A stretch of 64,000 bases of DNA. Origin: Achromobacter animicus. GTDB lineage: Bacteria > Pseudomonadota > Gammaproteobacteria > Burkholderiales > Burkholderiaceae_B. Shown here piece by piece: positions 47,222 to 56,252 of this stretch. The translations under genes were made by a program, and so were the position numbers. Where the stretch lies: NCBI RefSeq assembly GCF_902859585.1, contig NZ_CADIJM010000010.1:124001-188000 (forward strand), read 5' to 3'. The notes beneath the pieces were generated by a model. It was not told where the DNA came from, searched no databases, and worked only from the letters and a program-made list of their open reading frames with translations. The first letter of the stretch is position 1, and each line of letters begins with the position of its first letter.

Positions 47222-47287
47222 CCGGATCCGGGTATCGGGTGTCACCAATCAAGCGCCCCGGGCGCCTCTGCAATAAAGGAAGTGAAG

Positions 47288-49240
47288 ATGGGAAATCGGG
47301 CCTGGCTGTATCTGTGCTCGGACGAGGATGAAGGCGCGCCGCCCGCGGAGATCGCCAGCGCGAACGGCAACCTGCCGACGTTGTGGCAGGTGCTGCTGGC
47401 GGAGGGCGAGTCCCGTGCGGCGCCCGCTGACCAGGACCTCCTTGGCGATGGCAATGGTGCGGGCATGGCCGCCGATGCGCGCGTTGCCCATCAGCGGCTG
47501 GGCGAACTGGCGGCATTCATGGGGGCGCACTCGGATCGCGAATATGCGCTGCCCGTGCTGCAGTTCGATGCCGCCGTGCAGTATCTGGGCGAGCTGATCG
47601 ATGAACACGACGACGACGGCGACTTGTGGATAAGCGCAAATCTCAATGAGTTGTCGTGGGTGCACGCGGACGGCGCGGCGGCTTATGTTCACCAGACGCG
47701 CACCCTGTGCGAAGAACGCTGGCTAGCCGTGCGGCAAGGCATGCAGGCCGGTGACCTGGCCGCTGTGTGCCGATTGCTGGACGTGCAAGATGCCGGTGAC
47801 GCCTCCGGCTGGGCGTGGCGCTTTGGTTTTGGCGGGCTGTCGCATTCCTATTTCCACGAACAGGATCCGGCCCGCACGGTCAGCTTCGAAGACTACGTTG
47901 CCGAGGGGGGCGACGATGAAGACGCATGGCTTGGCAGCGCGCTGTACCGCTACCGTGTGGACAAGTTGTGGGGGCTGCGGGCGGTCGATCCGGAGGCCGA
48001 GTCCGACGACGACAACGACGGCGACAACGACGGCGATTGCTGGCTGCCCGTGATGGCGCCGCAGTGGGATGCGATCTGGCGCAGCGGCGCGTCCGATGAG
48101 GGCGTGCTGTGGATAAGCAGCGAAGGACGCACCGGGCTGCTGCGCGTGACGGAGAACGTTGCTAGCGTGCTGGTGGCGCCGCGCTTTGACGCGGTGTGGG
48201 ATTTTGAAGAAGACGTTGCAAGCGTCCAGATTGGCGACAAGGTGGGGCTGATCGCCGCGGATGGCAGTGAAATCCTGCAGCCGTCGCTGGACGAGGCCTG
48301 GAACTGCGCGCAAGGCCTGGTGGTGGCGCGCGTCGGGGATCAGTTGGGCTTTGTGGACAAGTCGGGTGGCTGGGCGATCACGCCGCGCTTCGAGGACGCG
48401 GGGTCGTTCTGCCCTGGAGGCTTGGCGCCCGCGTTCGAGGCGCAGGCGTGGGGTCTGGTCGACCGGCGTGGCGATTGGGTAGCGGCGCCCGAGTGGGACG
48501 ACGTTTATTGGGACGAGGACCTTCACGCGTTCATCACCGAGCGCGATGGGATGCAGGGGCTGATCGACGCGTCGGGGCGGCCGGTGCTGGATGCGAGCTT
48601 TGCCGCGCTGGCGCCGCTGGATACGGCGGCGGATGCCGCCGAGCTGTGGACAAGCGGCTTGATGCGGATCAGCGTGCTGACGCAAGATGCGCGGCGCGGT
48701 GTGGTGGATGGCCAAGGCGCCGTGCGGGTGCCCATCGTTTACAGCGATGTCGGTGAGGTGAGCTGGCTGCCGTCGGAACGGCCAGGCATCCCGGAGCCCG
48801 CGCCTGATGGCCAGGCGGGGCGGTATGCGCGGATCCTGGCGAACGTGGGGCGGGATGACGATGGCGACGAGGCGTGGGCCGAAGGCGTCTACGACATGGC
48901 CGAGGGCCGTGAAGTGCTTGCTTGCCAGCATGTGCTGACGTTCGGGTTGGCGTGGAACGGCGCGTATGGCTGGCTGGTGATGCAAGCGGGCCAGGCGCTC
49001 TGCCCTCACAACGTGGACGGGCTTTACGTGGGCGTGGCGCGCGCTGGTGGCGACTGGCTGCATGAACCTGTGTACGCCTGGATCGGTTCGCCGGAATCCT
49101 TGCAGACTGCGGCGGGCGTTTACAACGGCCCGCCGGCGATTGTCTCGCAGTGGAACGAGGGCGAGCCGGTGCGGGCCATGCGGGGCGATACGGGTGTGCT
49201 GGTGATGCTGCACCGTGACGGGCGGGAGACGCCGGCCTAG
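47288..49240 (+). CDS. WG-repeat protein
   Basis: 650 residues of very acidic, tryptophan-rich sequence. WG repeats of about 30 residues fill the middle: GLLRVTENVASVLVAPRFDAVWDF, then KVGLIAADGSEIL, LGFVDKSGGWAITPRFEDA, WGLVDRRGDWVAAPEWDDVYW and QGLIDASGRPVLD, each alternating a G-hydrophobic-D/G turn with a new strand. WG-repeat proteins (PF14903) probably form beta-propeller-like scaffolds; function is unknown. AGGAAG precedes the ATG at 47288. The exact DnaA-box string occurs twice in the gene (47625, 48108), each using the rare isoleucine codon ATA in Leu-Trp-Ile-Ser. It shares a bidirectional terminator with the LysR gene. Confidence 0.85.
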   Translation: MGNRAWLYLCSDEDEGAPPAEIASANGNLPTLWQVLLAEGESRAAPADQDLLGDGNGAGMAADARVAHQRLGELAAFMGAHSDREYALPVLQFDAAVQYLGELIDEHDDDGDLWISANLNELSWVHADGAAAYVHQTRTLCEERWLAVRQGMQAGDLAAVCRLLDVQDAGDASGWAWRFGFGGLSHSYFHEQDPARTVSFEDYVAEGGDDEDAWLGSALYRYRVDKLWGLRAVDPEAESDDDNDGDNDGDCWLPVMAPQWDAIWRSGASDEGVLWISSEGRTGLLRVTENVASVLVAPRFDAVWDFEEDVASVQIGDKVGLIAADGSEILQPSLDEAWNCAQGLVVARVGDQLGFVDKSGGWAITPRFEDAGSFCPGGLAPAFEAQAWGLVDRRGDWVAAPEWDDVYWDEDLHAFITERDGMQGLIDASGRPVLDASFAALAPLDTAADAAELWTSGLMRISVLTQDARRGVVDGQGAVRVPIVYSDVGEVSWLPSERPGIPEPAPDGQAGRYARILANVGRDDDGDEAWAEGVYDMAEGREVLACQHVLTFGLAWNGAYGWLVMQAGQALCPHNVDGLYVGVARAGGDWLHEPVYAWIGSPESLQTAAGVYNGPPAIVSQWNEGEPVRAMRGDTGVLVMLHRDGRETPA

Positions 49241-49252
49241 GCAATTGCGGCA

Positions 49253-49321
49253 ACGGTGTCTGACACCCTGGGGAAATGGTCGCCAGTTTGAGGCGGTGTC
49301 TCACAGGGTGTCAGACACCGT
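49253..49321. terminator. 18-bp inverted repeat, bidirectional terminator or mobile repeat
   Basis: ACGGTGTCTGACACCCTG (49253-49270) and its exact reverse complement (49304-49321) flank 33 bp between the convergent WG-repeat and LysR genes. Each arm contains the short palindrome GGTGTCTGACACC. A related 15-mer lies inside the permease gene at 33416-33430, so the arm is a dispersed repeat. Confidence 0.7.
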
Positions 49322-49348
49322 CTCCACACACATCGCCGCAGCGATCGG

Positions 49349-50281
49349 CTACCGCGGCGGCCGCGCTTTCAGATCCCCCATCTCTTCCTGCATCAGCTGA
49401 TGCGCATAGCGCGAGAACACCGTGACCAGGCGCGTGCGCGTGTGATACGGCGGGTACAGCAGCGCGACGGTGACCGGCACCGCCGGGCTGAACGGCCGGA
49501 CTTCCACGCCGTTCGCTTCGTACTCCTCGCGCGCGGCCAACGGGTTGATTAGCGCCACGCCCAGCCCCGCGCCCACCAGCGCGCACACCGACGACCCCAA
49601 TCCCGCTTCGGCCACCGTATGACGCTCGACCTTGGCGGTCTTGAACACGGCGTCGATCTTCTCGCGCAGCGGAGTGCCGCTGGGAAATGCGATGAAGGGC
49701 TCGCCCGCAAAATCGGCGGGCTTGAGCTTCTTCAGTTTGGTCAGGCGGTGTCCGCGCGGCAGCACCGCCACGCAGCTCATCGTAAGCACCGGTTCGACCT
49801 GGATGCCGGGCGCTTCGCCGGACAGCATCGCCAGCCCGGTGTCGCAGAACCCCGAACTGATCCAGTTGTGGACCGCGCTGGCGTTGCCCGAGTGGATGGA
49901 CACCATGACGTCCGGGTACTCGGTCTTGAAGGCCGCGACGATGCGCGCCAGGAGCCCGCCCGCCAGGCGTGGCATGGCCGCCACACTCAGTCGGCTGGCG
50001 CTGAACGAGCGGATGCTGGCCGCCGCCGACTCCAGGCCGGCGAGGCCGATGAAGGTCTTTTCGACCTCCTGAAAAAAGCGCGACCCGTCCTGGGTCGGGC
50101 TCAGCCGGCTGCCATTGCGGTCGAACAATGGAAACTGGGTGATGGCTTCCAATTGCGCAATTAAGCGGCTAACGTGCGGCTGCGAGGTATGCACGCGGCG
50201 CGCCGCAGCGGTCATGGATCCGGTCATCATGACGGCGCGGAACGCCTCAATGTGCCGCAAGCCCATGCGAGTAATGGCCAT
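49349..50281 (-). CDS. LysR-family transcriptional regulator
   Basis: 310 residues. The N-terminal winged helix-turn-helix contains GLRHIEAFRAVMMTGSMTAAARRVHTSQPHVSRLI (key T23-A26 and SQPHVSR), followed by the linker helix and the effector-binding domain that opens at ASRLSVAAMPRLAGGLL. It is divergent from the glutamate/aspartate-type ABC operon, whose receptor gene starts 172 bp away, so it is the likely local regulator with a substrate-linked inducer. The family normally binds T-N11-A sites; several A/T-rich candidates lie in the 50282-50452 spacer, but none is convincing. Confidence 0.9.
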   Translation of the reverse strand: MAITRMGLRHIEAFRAVMMTGSMTAAARRVHTSQPHVSRLIAQLEAITQFPLFDRNGSRLSPTQDGSRFFQEVEKTFIGLAGLESAAASIRSFSASRLSVAAMPRLAGGLLARIVAAFKTEYPDVMVSIHSGNASAVHNWISSGFCDTGLAMLSGEAPGIQVEPVLTMSCVAVLPRGHRLTKLKKLKPADFAGEPFIAFPSGTPLREKIDAVFKTAKVERHTVAEAGLGSSVCALVGAGLGVALINPLAAREEYEANGVEVRPFSPAVPVTVALLYPPYHTRTRLVTVFSRYAHQLMQEEMGDLKARPPR

Positions 50282-50452
50282 GTCAAATCCGTATAGAGGA
50301 ATACCTGATTGGAACTGGATAAAACCATACTGCTAGTTGATACTTTTTGCCAGCCGCGGGGCTCATCGCGGGACGCGGCGGTCGCCAGCCAGACTGGAAC
50401 TGCCGAACGTGAACATAAACACGCGCCGCACGTACGGCGCCAAGGGAATCAG

Positions 50453-51364
50453 ATGAAAGCACTTGCCGCGATCTCCGTCGCCGCCGCCCTGCTGGGCACC
50501 ACCGCGACGGCTCATGCCGAAGGTCCCAGCCGCCTGGACAAGATCCGGGAAACCGGCGTCATCACGATCGGCCACCCCGAGACCTCGGTGCCGTTTGCGT
50601 ATCTGGACGGCAATCAGAAGCCGATCGGCTACACGGTCGAGATCTGCCAGGAAGTCGCCAAGTACGTGCAGGAAGCGCTGAAGCTGCCCAAGCTGGAAGT
50701 CCGCTACAACCCGACGACGTCGGCCACGCGCATTCCGCTGCTGGCCAACGGCACGATCGACCTGGAGTGCGGCAACACCACCAATAACGAGGCCCGCCAC
50801 AAGCTGGTGTCCTTCGCGCCCACGACCTTCGTGGCGCAGGTGGTGCTGGTGGCGCGCAAGGACGGCGGCGTGGACCCCAATGACCTGTCCTCGTTCCGCG
50901 GCAAGACCATCGCGGCGCAGGCCGGCGGCCAGACGTTCAAGCTGATCTCGCAACTGAATGCGCAGGGCAACCTGGGCATCTCGATGGCGCCCACCAAGGA
51001 CACCGCCGAGACCATCCTGATGGTGGAATCGGGCCGCGCCGCGGGTTCGGCTAACGACGACGGCATCGCCTACGGCGCCGTGGCCTCGTCCAAGAACCCG
51101 GACGCCTTCGTGATCGGCAAGAAGGGCCTGGAAATGGCGCCCTACGGCATCATGCAGCCCAAGGACGATCCCAAGTTCAAGAAGGTGGTTGATGACGCGG
51201 TGCTGGATCTGATGAAGACCGGCAAGGTTGCGGCGCTGTACGACAAGTATTTCAACTCGCCGATTCCGCCCAAGCAGATCAACCTGAAGTACCCCATGAG
51301 CGACGCCCTGAAGCGCGCCCTGGCCAACCCCACCGACTCGGGCGATCCCAAGGCCTACGAGTAA
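50453..51364 (+). CDS. gltI: ABC transporter substrate-binding protein, glutamate/aspartate type
   Basis: 303 residues, periplasmic. A signal peptide ends near TATAHA (residue 23). The SBP-bac-3 fold follows, with RLDKIRETGVITIGHPETSVPFAYLDG at the N-terminus, the amino-acid contact region ECGNTTNN, and PKQINLKYPMSDALKRAL at the end. The pattern matches GltI/GlnH-class acidic amino-acid receptors. AAGGGA precedes the ATG at 50453; the open frame further upstream lacks a signal. It is the first gene of a five-gene operon with two permeases, an ATPase and a threonine aldolase. Confidence 0.9.
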   Translation: MKALAAISVAAALLGTTATAHAEGPSRLDKIRETGVITIGHPETSVPFAYLDGNQKPIGYTVEICQEVAKYVQEALKLPKLEVRYNPTTSATRIPLLANGTIDLECGNTTNNEARHKLVSFAPTTFVAQVVLVARKDGGVDPNDLSSFRGKTIAAQAGGQTFKLISQLNAQGNLGISMAPTKDTAETILMVESGRAAGSANDDGIAYGAVASSKNPDAFVIGKKGLEMAPYGIMQPKDDPKFKKVVDDAVLDLMKTGKVAALYDKYFNSPIPPKQINLKYPMSDALKRALANPTDSGDPKAYE

Positions 51365-51367
51365 GCC

Positions 51368-51431
51368 GCATGCCGCGGGGCGCAACGCGTCCCCGCGGCG
51401 CATGAAGCAAGGACGCCGGCCGGGGCCGGCG
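51368..51431 (+). promoter_or_regulatory. Two intercistronic hairpins between receptor and permease genes
   Basis: First hairpin: CATGCCGCGGGG with CCCCGCGGCGCATG (about 51368-51404). Second: CGCCGGCC with GGCCGGCG (51414-51431). Such structures between the receptor and membrane genes of ABC operons usually stabilise the receptor mRNA or attenuate transcription, giving excess receptor. Confidence 0.55.
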
Positions 51432-51451
51432 TTGCAATCAAGGGCGAGGGC

Positions 51452-52216
51452 ATGAATTACAACTGGAGTTGGAGCGTCTTCCTGGAGATGTCGCCGGACG
51501 GCGTGCACACCTTCCTGGAAACGATCCTGATCGGTGTGGGCTGGACGCTCGCGCTGGCATTGACGGCCTGGGTTTTCTCGTTGCTGCTGGGATCCTGGCT
51601 GGGCGTGATGCGCACGGTGCAGTCGCGCCTGATGAACGCCATCGGCGCGACCTATGTAGAGCTGTTCCGCAACATCCCGCTGCTGGTGCAGATGTTCCTG
51701 TGGTATTTCGTGCTGCCCGAATTGCTGCCGCATGCCTGGGGCCTGGCGATGAAGCAGATGCCGCAGCCGTGGGGGCAGTTCGTGCCCGCGGTGCTGTGCC
51801 TGGGCTTTTACGGATCGGCGCGTGTGGCCGAGCAATTGCGCGCGGGCATCCAGTCGCTGCCGCGCGGGCAGTTTCAGGCGGGGACCGCGCTGGGACTGAC
51901 CGAGGGGCAGGTCTACCGCTACATCATCCTGCCCGAGGCCTATCGCATCGTGCTGCCGCCGCTGACCTCGGAGTTCATGGGCACGATCAAGTATTCGTCG
52001 GTGGCGCTGACCATTGGCCTGTTGGAATTGACGGGCCAGGCGCGATCCATGGCGGAGTTCAGCTTTCACATCTTCGAGGCGTTTTCGGCCGCGACGGTGA
52101 TCTACCTGATTCTGAACGGCATCGTCGTGCTGGGGATGCGCACACTTGAGCGCCGAGTCGCGGTGCCCGGCCTGATCGGCACGGCCGCGAAGTCGCCTGC
52201 GGGATTGGGGCGCTGA
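51452..52216 (+). CDS. gltJ: Glutamate/aspartate-type ABC permease GltJ
   Basis: 254 residues with five membrane helices. Family sequence is clear: FLETILIGVGWTLALALTAW, ATYVELFRNIPLLVQMFLWYF, and the EAA loop ARVAEQLRAGIQSLPRGQFQAGTALGLTEGQVYRYIILPEAYR. It pairs with the next gene, 1 base downstream. Confidence 0.92.
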   Translation: MNYNWSWSVFLEMSPDGVHTFLETILIGVGWTLALALTAWVFSLLLGSWLGVMRTVQSRLMNAIGATYVELFRNIPLLVQMFLWYFVLPELLPHAWGLAMKQMPQPWGQFVPAVLCLGFYGSARVAEQLRAGIQSLPRGQFQAGTALGLTEGQVYRYIILPEAYRIVLPPLTSEFMGTIKYSSVALTIGLLELTGQARSMAEFSFHIFEAFSAATVIYLILNGIVVLGMRTLERRVAVPGLIGTAAKSPAGLGR

Positions 52217-52217
52217 C

Positions 52218-52907
52218 ATGGGCAAATTCGATTTCGATGTGATCTGGGGCTCTCTGCCGTACCTGTTCCAGACCGGCATGACCTTCACGCTGACGCTGAC
52301 GGTGCTGGCGGCGGTGATGGGCCTGGCGTTGGGCACGATCCTGGCGATGATGCGGTTGTCGCGCTACAAGATCCTGTCGGTGCCGGCGGGCATCTACGTG
52401 AACGTCATGCGTTCGATCCCGCTGCTGCTGGTGATCTTCTGGTTCTACTTTCTGATGCCGTACATCGCCGCGTGGGTGGTGGGATCGCCCACGCCGCTGC
52501 GCGTGGGGGCGTTCAACTCGGCGGTGATCACGTTTACGCTGTTCGAGGCCGCGTACTTCTGCGAAATCATGCGTGCCGGCATCCAGTCCATCGCGCGCGG
52601 CCAGGTATCGGCCAGCATGGCGCTGGGCCTGAATCACTGGCAAGGCATGCGGTACGTCGTGCTGCCGCAGGCGCTGCGCAACATGGTGCCGGCGCTGCTG
52701 ACGCGCGTCATCATCCTGTTCCAGGACACGTCGCTGGTGTACGTGCTGTCGCTCACCGACTTCCTGGGCGCCGCGTCCAAGATCGGCCAGCGCGACGGCC
52801 GGCTGGTCGAACTCTATCTCTTCGTGGCGGTGGTGTATTTCGTGATTTGCTTCACGGCATCGCGTCTGGTCAAGCAGCTTGAAAAGCGTACGCGGGTGCT
52901 GCGCTGA
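52218..52907 (+). CDS. gltK: Glutamate/aspartate-type ABC permease GltK
   Basis: 229 residues, second HisMQ-type permease. [22 protein letters not shown] opens helix 1; [19 protein letters not shown] and the loop [41 protein letters not shown] are typical of GltK. The ATG is 1 base after the gltJ stop. Confidence 0.92.
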   Translation: MGKFDFDVIWGSLPYLFQTGMTFTLTLTVLAAVMGLALGTILAMMRLSRYKILSVPAGIYVNVMRSIPLLLVIFWFYFLMPYIAAWVVGSPTPLRVGAFNSAVITFTLFEAAYFCEIMRAGIQSIARGQVSASMALGLNHWQGMRYVVLPQALRNMVPALLTRVIILFQDTSLVYVLSLTDFLGAASKIGQRDGRLVELYLFVAVVYFVICFTASRLVKQLEKRTRVLR

Positions 52908-52929
52908 GCCGCTTGCCGCAGCAATCACG

Positions 52930-52938
52930 TTATCCACA
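52930..52938 (+). other. Exact DnaA box before gltL
   Basis: TTATCCACA ending 9 bases before the ATG at 52948, at the position of the ribosome-binding site (CACAGG). Third such box directly upstream of a start codon in the window. Confidence 0.4.
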
Positions 52939-52947
52939 GGTTCAACG

Positions 52948-53706
52948 ATGCAATCCTCTTCCAATCCCCCGATGATCGAGATCCGGCAGGTCAGCAAATG
53001 GTACGGCGACTTCCAGGTGCTGGACGACTGCTCCACCACCGTGCGCCGCGGTGAAGTCGTGGTGGTGTGCGGCCCGTCCGGGTCGGGCAAGTCCACGCTG
53101 ATCAAGACCGTCAATGCGCTCGAGCCCTTTCAAAAAGGCGAGATCGTGGTCAACGGCGTGTCCGTGGGCGATCCGCGCACCAACCTGCCCAAGCTGCGCG
53201 CGGTGGCCGGCATGGTGTTCCAGCACTTCGAGCTGTTCCCGCACCTGTCCGTGACCGAGAACCTGTGCCTGGGGCAGATCAAGGTGCTCAAGCGCGGCAA
53301 GGACGAAGCGCGGCAGCGCGCGCTTGCGCTGCTTGAGCGCGTGGGTCTGTCGGCGCACAAGGACAAGCATCCCGGCGAACTGTCGGGCGGCCAGCAGCAG
53401 CGCGTGGCGATCGCCCGGGCGCTGTCGATGGACCCGGTCGTGATGCTGTTCGATGAGCCCACGTCGGCGCTGGACCCCGAGATGGTCAACGAGGTGCTGG
53501 ACGTGATGACCGACCTGGCGGGCGAAGGCATGACCATGATGGTGGTGACCCACGAGATGGGATTCGCGCGCCGCGTCGCCGACCGTGTGATCTTCATGGA
53601 CGGCGGCAAGATTGTCGAGGACTGCCAGAAGGAGCAGTTCTTCGGCAATGTCGAGGAGCGTGCCCCGCGCACGCGCCAGTTTCTTTCCAAAATTTTGCAG
53701 CACTGA
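52948..53706 (+). CDS. gltL: Glutamate/aspartate-type ABC ATP-binding protein GltL
   Basis: 252 residues. Walker A is GPSGSGKS, Q-loop [11 protein letters not shown], signature [15 protein letters not shown], Walker [16 protein letters not shown] and switch histidine in VVTHEMGFA. This is the polar amino-acid ATPase class. An ATG 24 bases downstream would also be acceptable. It lies 40 bp after gltK and 5 bp before the aldolase gene. Confidence 0.93.
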   Translation: MQSSSNPPMIEIRQVSKWYGDFQVLDDCSTTVRRGEVVVVCGPSGSGKSTLIKTVNALEPFQKGEIVVNGVSVGDPRTNLPKLRAVAGMVFQHFELFPHLSVTENLCLGQIKVLKRGKDEARQRALALLERVGLSAHKDKHPGELSGGQQQRVAIARALSMDPVVMLFDEPTSALDPEMVNEVLDVMTDLAGEGMTMMVVTHEMGFARRVADRVIFMDGGKIVEDCQKEQFFGNVEERAPRTRQFLSKILQH

Positions 53707-53711
53707 AAGCC

Positions 53712-54770
53712 ATGACCCAGCGGACCCCCGCCGAACCTCCCCCACTCCGCGTCGACCTGCGCAGCGATACGGTCACGCACCCGACCGCGGCCATGTACGA
53801 GCGCATGCGCACCGCGCCGATCGGCGATGACGGCCTGGACGGCGATCCCACCGTGCGTGAGCTGGAAGCGACTGTCGCGGCCAGCCTGGGCAAGGAGGCG
53901 GGCCTCTTCGTGCCGAGCTGCACGATGGCCAACTTGCTGGCCGTGCTGGCGCAAACGCAGCGCAGCGAACAGGTGGCGCTGGAAGCGACTGCCCACATGT
54001 ACACGTCGGAACGCGGCGCGGCCACGTTCACGGGTTTGTTCTACCAAGGCCTGCCCGGCGCCGAAGGCGCGATGGACCTGAACCGGCTCGAAGACGCGCT
54101 GATGGCAGGCGGACACCGCCTCAAGACCGCGCTGGTGGCGATGGAGACGTCGCACAACAACGCGGGCGGCGCAGTGCTGCCGCTGGACCATATGCAGGCC
54201 GTGCACGGCATGGCGCGCGCCGCCGGCGTGCCGGTGCACCTGGATGGTGCGCGGCTGTTCAACGCGGCGGTGGCGCTGGGCGTGCCGGCCATGGACATCA
54301 CGCAATACACGGATACGGTGTCGCTGTGCCTGTCCAAGGGCTTGAGCGCGCCGGTGGGCGCGGTGCTGGCGGGCAGCCAGGCCGTGATCGCCAAGTCGCG
54401 CACGCTGCGCCGCATGCTGGGCGGCACGCAGCGCCAATCCGGCATCATGGCCGCCGCGGGCCTGGAAGGCGTGCAGCACATGAGCGCGCGGCTGGGCGAG
54501 GACCACGTGCGGGCGCGCCGGTTGAGCGACGGCATCAACACGCTGGCGCCCACGCTGACCGCGACCGTGCCGCAAACCAACATCGTGCAGGTTGAGACCG
54601 CCGACACCGGCATGACCAATGCAGAGTGGGTCGCGGCCTTGCAGGCGCAAGGCGTGCTGACGCGTCCGTGGGGCCGTACGCGGCTGCGCTGCGTCACGCA
54701 TCGGCACATCAGCGACGACGATATCGACATGGCCGTCAAGGCGTTTTCCGCAGTGCTGAGCGCGCGCTGA
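53712..54770 (+). CDS. Threonine aldolase family PLP enzyme (low-specificity L-threonine or beta-hydroxyaspartate type)
   Basis: 352 residues of the beta-eliminating lyase/threonine aldolase fold. The N-terminal DLRSDTVTHPT, the glycine-rich GDDGLDGDPTV stretch, HLDGARLFNAAVALG and the PLP lysine in CLSKGLSAPVG (K209) are all intact. The family cleaves beta-hydroxy-amino acids to glycine and an aldehyde. Because it ends an acidic amino-acid importer operon with only 5 bp between genes, beta-hydroxyaspartate or a similar acidic substrate (giving glycine plus glyoxylate) is an attractive guess. L-threonine/L-allo-threonine remain the default annotation. Confidence 0.88.
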   Translation: MTQRTPAEPPPLRVDLRSDTVTHPTAAMYERMRTAPIGDDGLDGDPTVRELEATVAASLGKEAGLFVPSCTMANLLAVLAQTQRSEQVALEATAHMYTSERGAATFTGLFYQGLPGAEGAMDLNRLEDALMAGGHRLKTALVAMETSHNNAGGAVLPLDHMQAVHGMARAAGVPVHLDGARLFNAAVALGVPAMDITQYTDTVSLCLSKGLSAPVGAVLAGSQAVIAKSRTLRRMLGGTQRQSGIMAAAGLEGVQHMSARLGEDHVRARRLSDGINTLAPTLTATVPQTNIVQVETADTGMTNAEWVAALQAQGVLTRPWGRTRLRCVTHRHISDDDIDMAVKAFSAVLSAR

Positions 54771-54810
54771 TTCAGCCGATTTTGGGGTGGGCGATGCGAT
54801 AATGCCCGCC

Positions 54811-55719
54811 ATGTCCACCCCCACTCATCTTTCCCGGAAAGACTATTTCTGCGCCCTCGCGGTGGTGGTCATCTGGGGCCTGAATTTTGTCGTCATGAAG
54901 GTCGGCATGCGGGGCTTGTCTCCGATGATGCTCGGCGCGTTGCGATTCGCGCTGGCCGCCTTCCCGCTCATTCTCTTTGTGCGCATGCCGCGGCTGCCGT
55001 GGCACTGGGTCGCGGCCTACGGGCTGGTCCAGGGGCTGGGCCAGTTCGGCCTGCTGTTCACGGCGCTCAAGTTCGGCATGCCGGCCGGCATGGCCTCGCT
55101 TGTCATCCAGACCCAGGCCTTCTTTACGCTGCTGCTCGCCGCGCCGGTGCTGCATGAGCGTGCGCGGCGGCATCACTGGATCGGACTGGGCGTCGCCGCG
55201 ATGGGCCTTGCGGTCATCGCGGGGGCGCGTGGCGACGGGCCGGGGCAGATGACGATGCTGGGCTTTGTCCTGACGCTGGGGGCGGCATTCATGTGGGCGG
55301 TGTCCAACATGATCGTGCGGCTGGCCAGCCGCAAGGCGCCCGGCTACGACCCTTTCGCGTTCATTGCCTGGAGCAGCGCCGCCCCGGTGCTGCCCTTCCT
55401 GGCGCTGGCCGTGTTGATCGACGGTTGGGAACCGGTCGTGGGCATGATCACCGGCATGGGCTGGGGCGAGGCATTGTCGGTGCTGTATCTGGCAGTGCTG
55501 GCGACCCTGGTTGCCTACACGCTCTGGACGCAGTTGCTGTCGCGCCATCCCGCGGCCAAGGTCGCGCCGTTCTCGCTGCTGGTGCCGGTGGTGGGGCTGT
55601 GGGCGGCGTCGATGGCGTTCGGCGAGCGGCTGCAGCCGCTGCAATGGGTGGGCGCCGGGTGCGTGCTGGCCGGGCTGGTCATCAACCAGGTCGGCGCGCG
55701 CTGGTTGCGCACGCGCTGA
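54811..55719 (+). CDS. EamA/DMT-family transporter
   Basis: 302 residues with ten predicted helices in two EamA repeats; the first opens FCALAVVVIWGLNFVVMKVGMRG and the second GFVLTLGAAFMWAVSNMIVR. LSRHPAAKVAPFSLLVPVVGLWAASMAFGE is typical of the amino-acid/metabolite exporter RhtA/YedA group. Start at 54811; an ATG 9 bases earlier is possible. It follows the aldolase gene by 40 bp, so it may export an amino acid related to that pathway, but this is speculative. Confidence 0.85.
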   Translation: MSTPTHLSRKDYFCALAVVVIWGLNFVVMKVGMRGLSPMMLGALRFALAAFPLILFVRMPRLPWHWVAAYGLVQGLGQFGLLFTALKFGMPAGMASLVIQTQAFFTLLLAAPVLHERARRHHWIGLGVAAMGLAVIAGARGDGPGQMTMLGFVLTLGAAFMWAVSNMIVRLASRKAPGYDPFAFIAWSSAAPVLPFLALAVLIDGWEPVVGMITGMGWGEALSVLYLAVLATLVAYTLWTQLLSRHPAAKVAPFSLLVPVVGLWAASMAFGERLQPLQWVGAGCVLAGLVINQVGARWLRTR

Positions 55720-55742
55720 CGCCAGTCAGCCTTTACGCTACC

Positions 55743-55784
55743 GGGCCCTCATCCGCCCGGCCTACCGCGTGCCGGCGAGGGCCC
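55743..55784. terminator. Hairpin between convergent EamA and acylphosphatase genes
   Basis: GGGCCCTC (55743-55750) pairs with GAGGGCCC (55777-55784), with GC-rich sequence between that can pair further. There is no clear T-run; it acts for converging transcripts. Confidence 0.45.
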
Positions 55785-55791
55785 ACTGCCC

Positions 55792-56088
55792 TCAAAGTTG
55801 CTCGAAGCGGATGTAACGCTTATCGGTGTACTCCCGGCGCGTGATGATTTCCTGCACCGACGCGCCCGGCGGTCCGCGGCGCAGCCATTCCAGCATGTGA
55901 TCGACCTGGTCGGGCGTGCCCTGCACCAGCGCTTCGACCGTGCCGTCCAGCATGTTCTGCACCCAGCCCTTCGCGCCAAGCATGTGCGCGCGCCGCACCG
56001 TGGCGTGCCGGTAGCCCACGCCTTGCACCGTGCCGCTGACGGTGACGTGGACGGTTTCGATCTGGGTATCGGCCTTAGGGTCTTGCAT
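55792..56088 (-). CDS. acyP: Acylphosphatase
   Basis: 98 residues, typical of this small enzyme that hydrolyses acylphosphates such as carbamoyl phosphate. The phosphate loop GTVQGVGYR with catalytic R27 and the catalytic N45 in KGWVQNMLDG are both present. The C-terminus TDKRYIRFEQL is normal. The ATG at 56088 follows AAGGAAAAACCC, a good ribosome site; a longer frame from 56118 is less likely. Confidence 0.95.
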   Translation of the reverse strand: MQDPKADTQIETVHVTVSGTVQGVGYRHATVRRAHMLGAKGWVQNMLDGTVEALVQGTPDQVDHMLEWLRRGPPGASVQEIITRREYTDKRYIRFEQL

Positions 56089-56252
56089 GGGTTTTTCCTT
56101 CGGATGATGCGCCGCCACGCGCGACTGGCGTAGGCGGAACCGGCTACAGCGGATGGTCTATAGGCCCGGCAGGCTTCGAAGCGATACGTTAGAGCCCATG
56201 TCAAAACGTGCCAGCTTAGAAATACCCATTACCAGAGCTTGGAGAAGCCATT

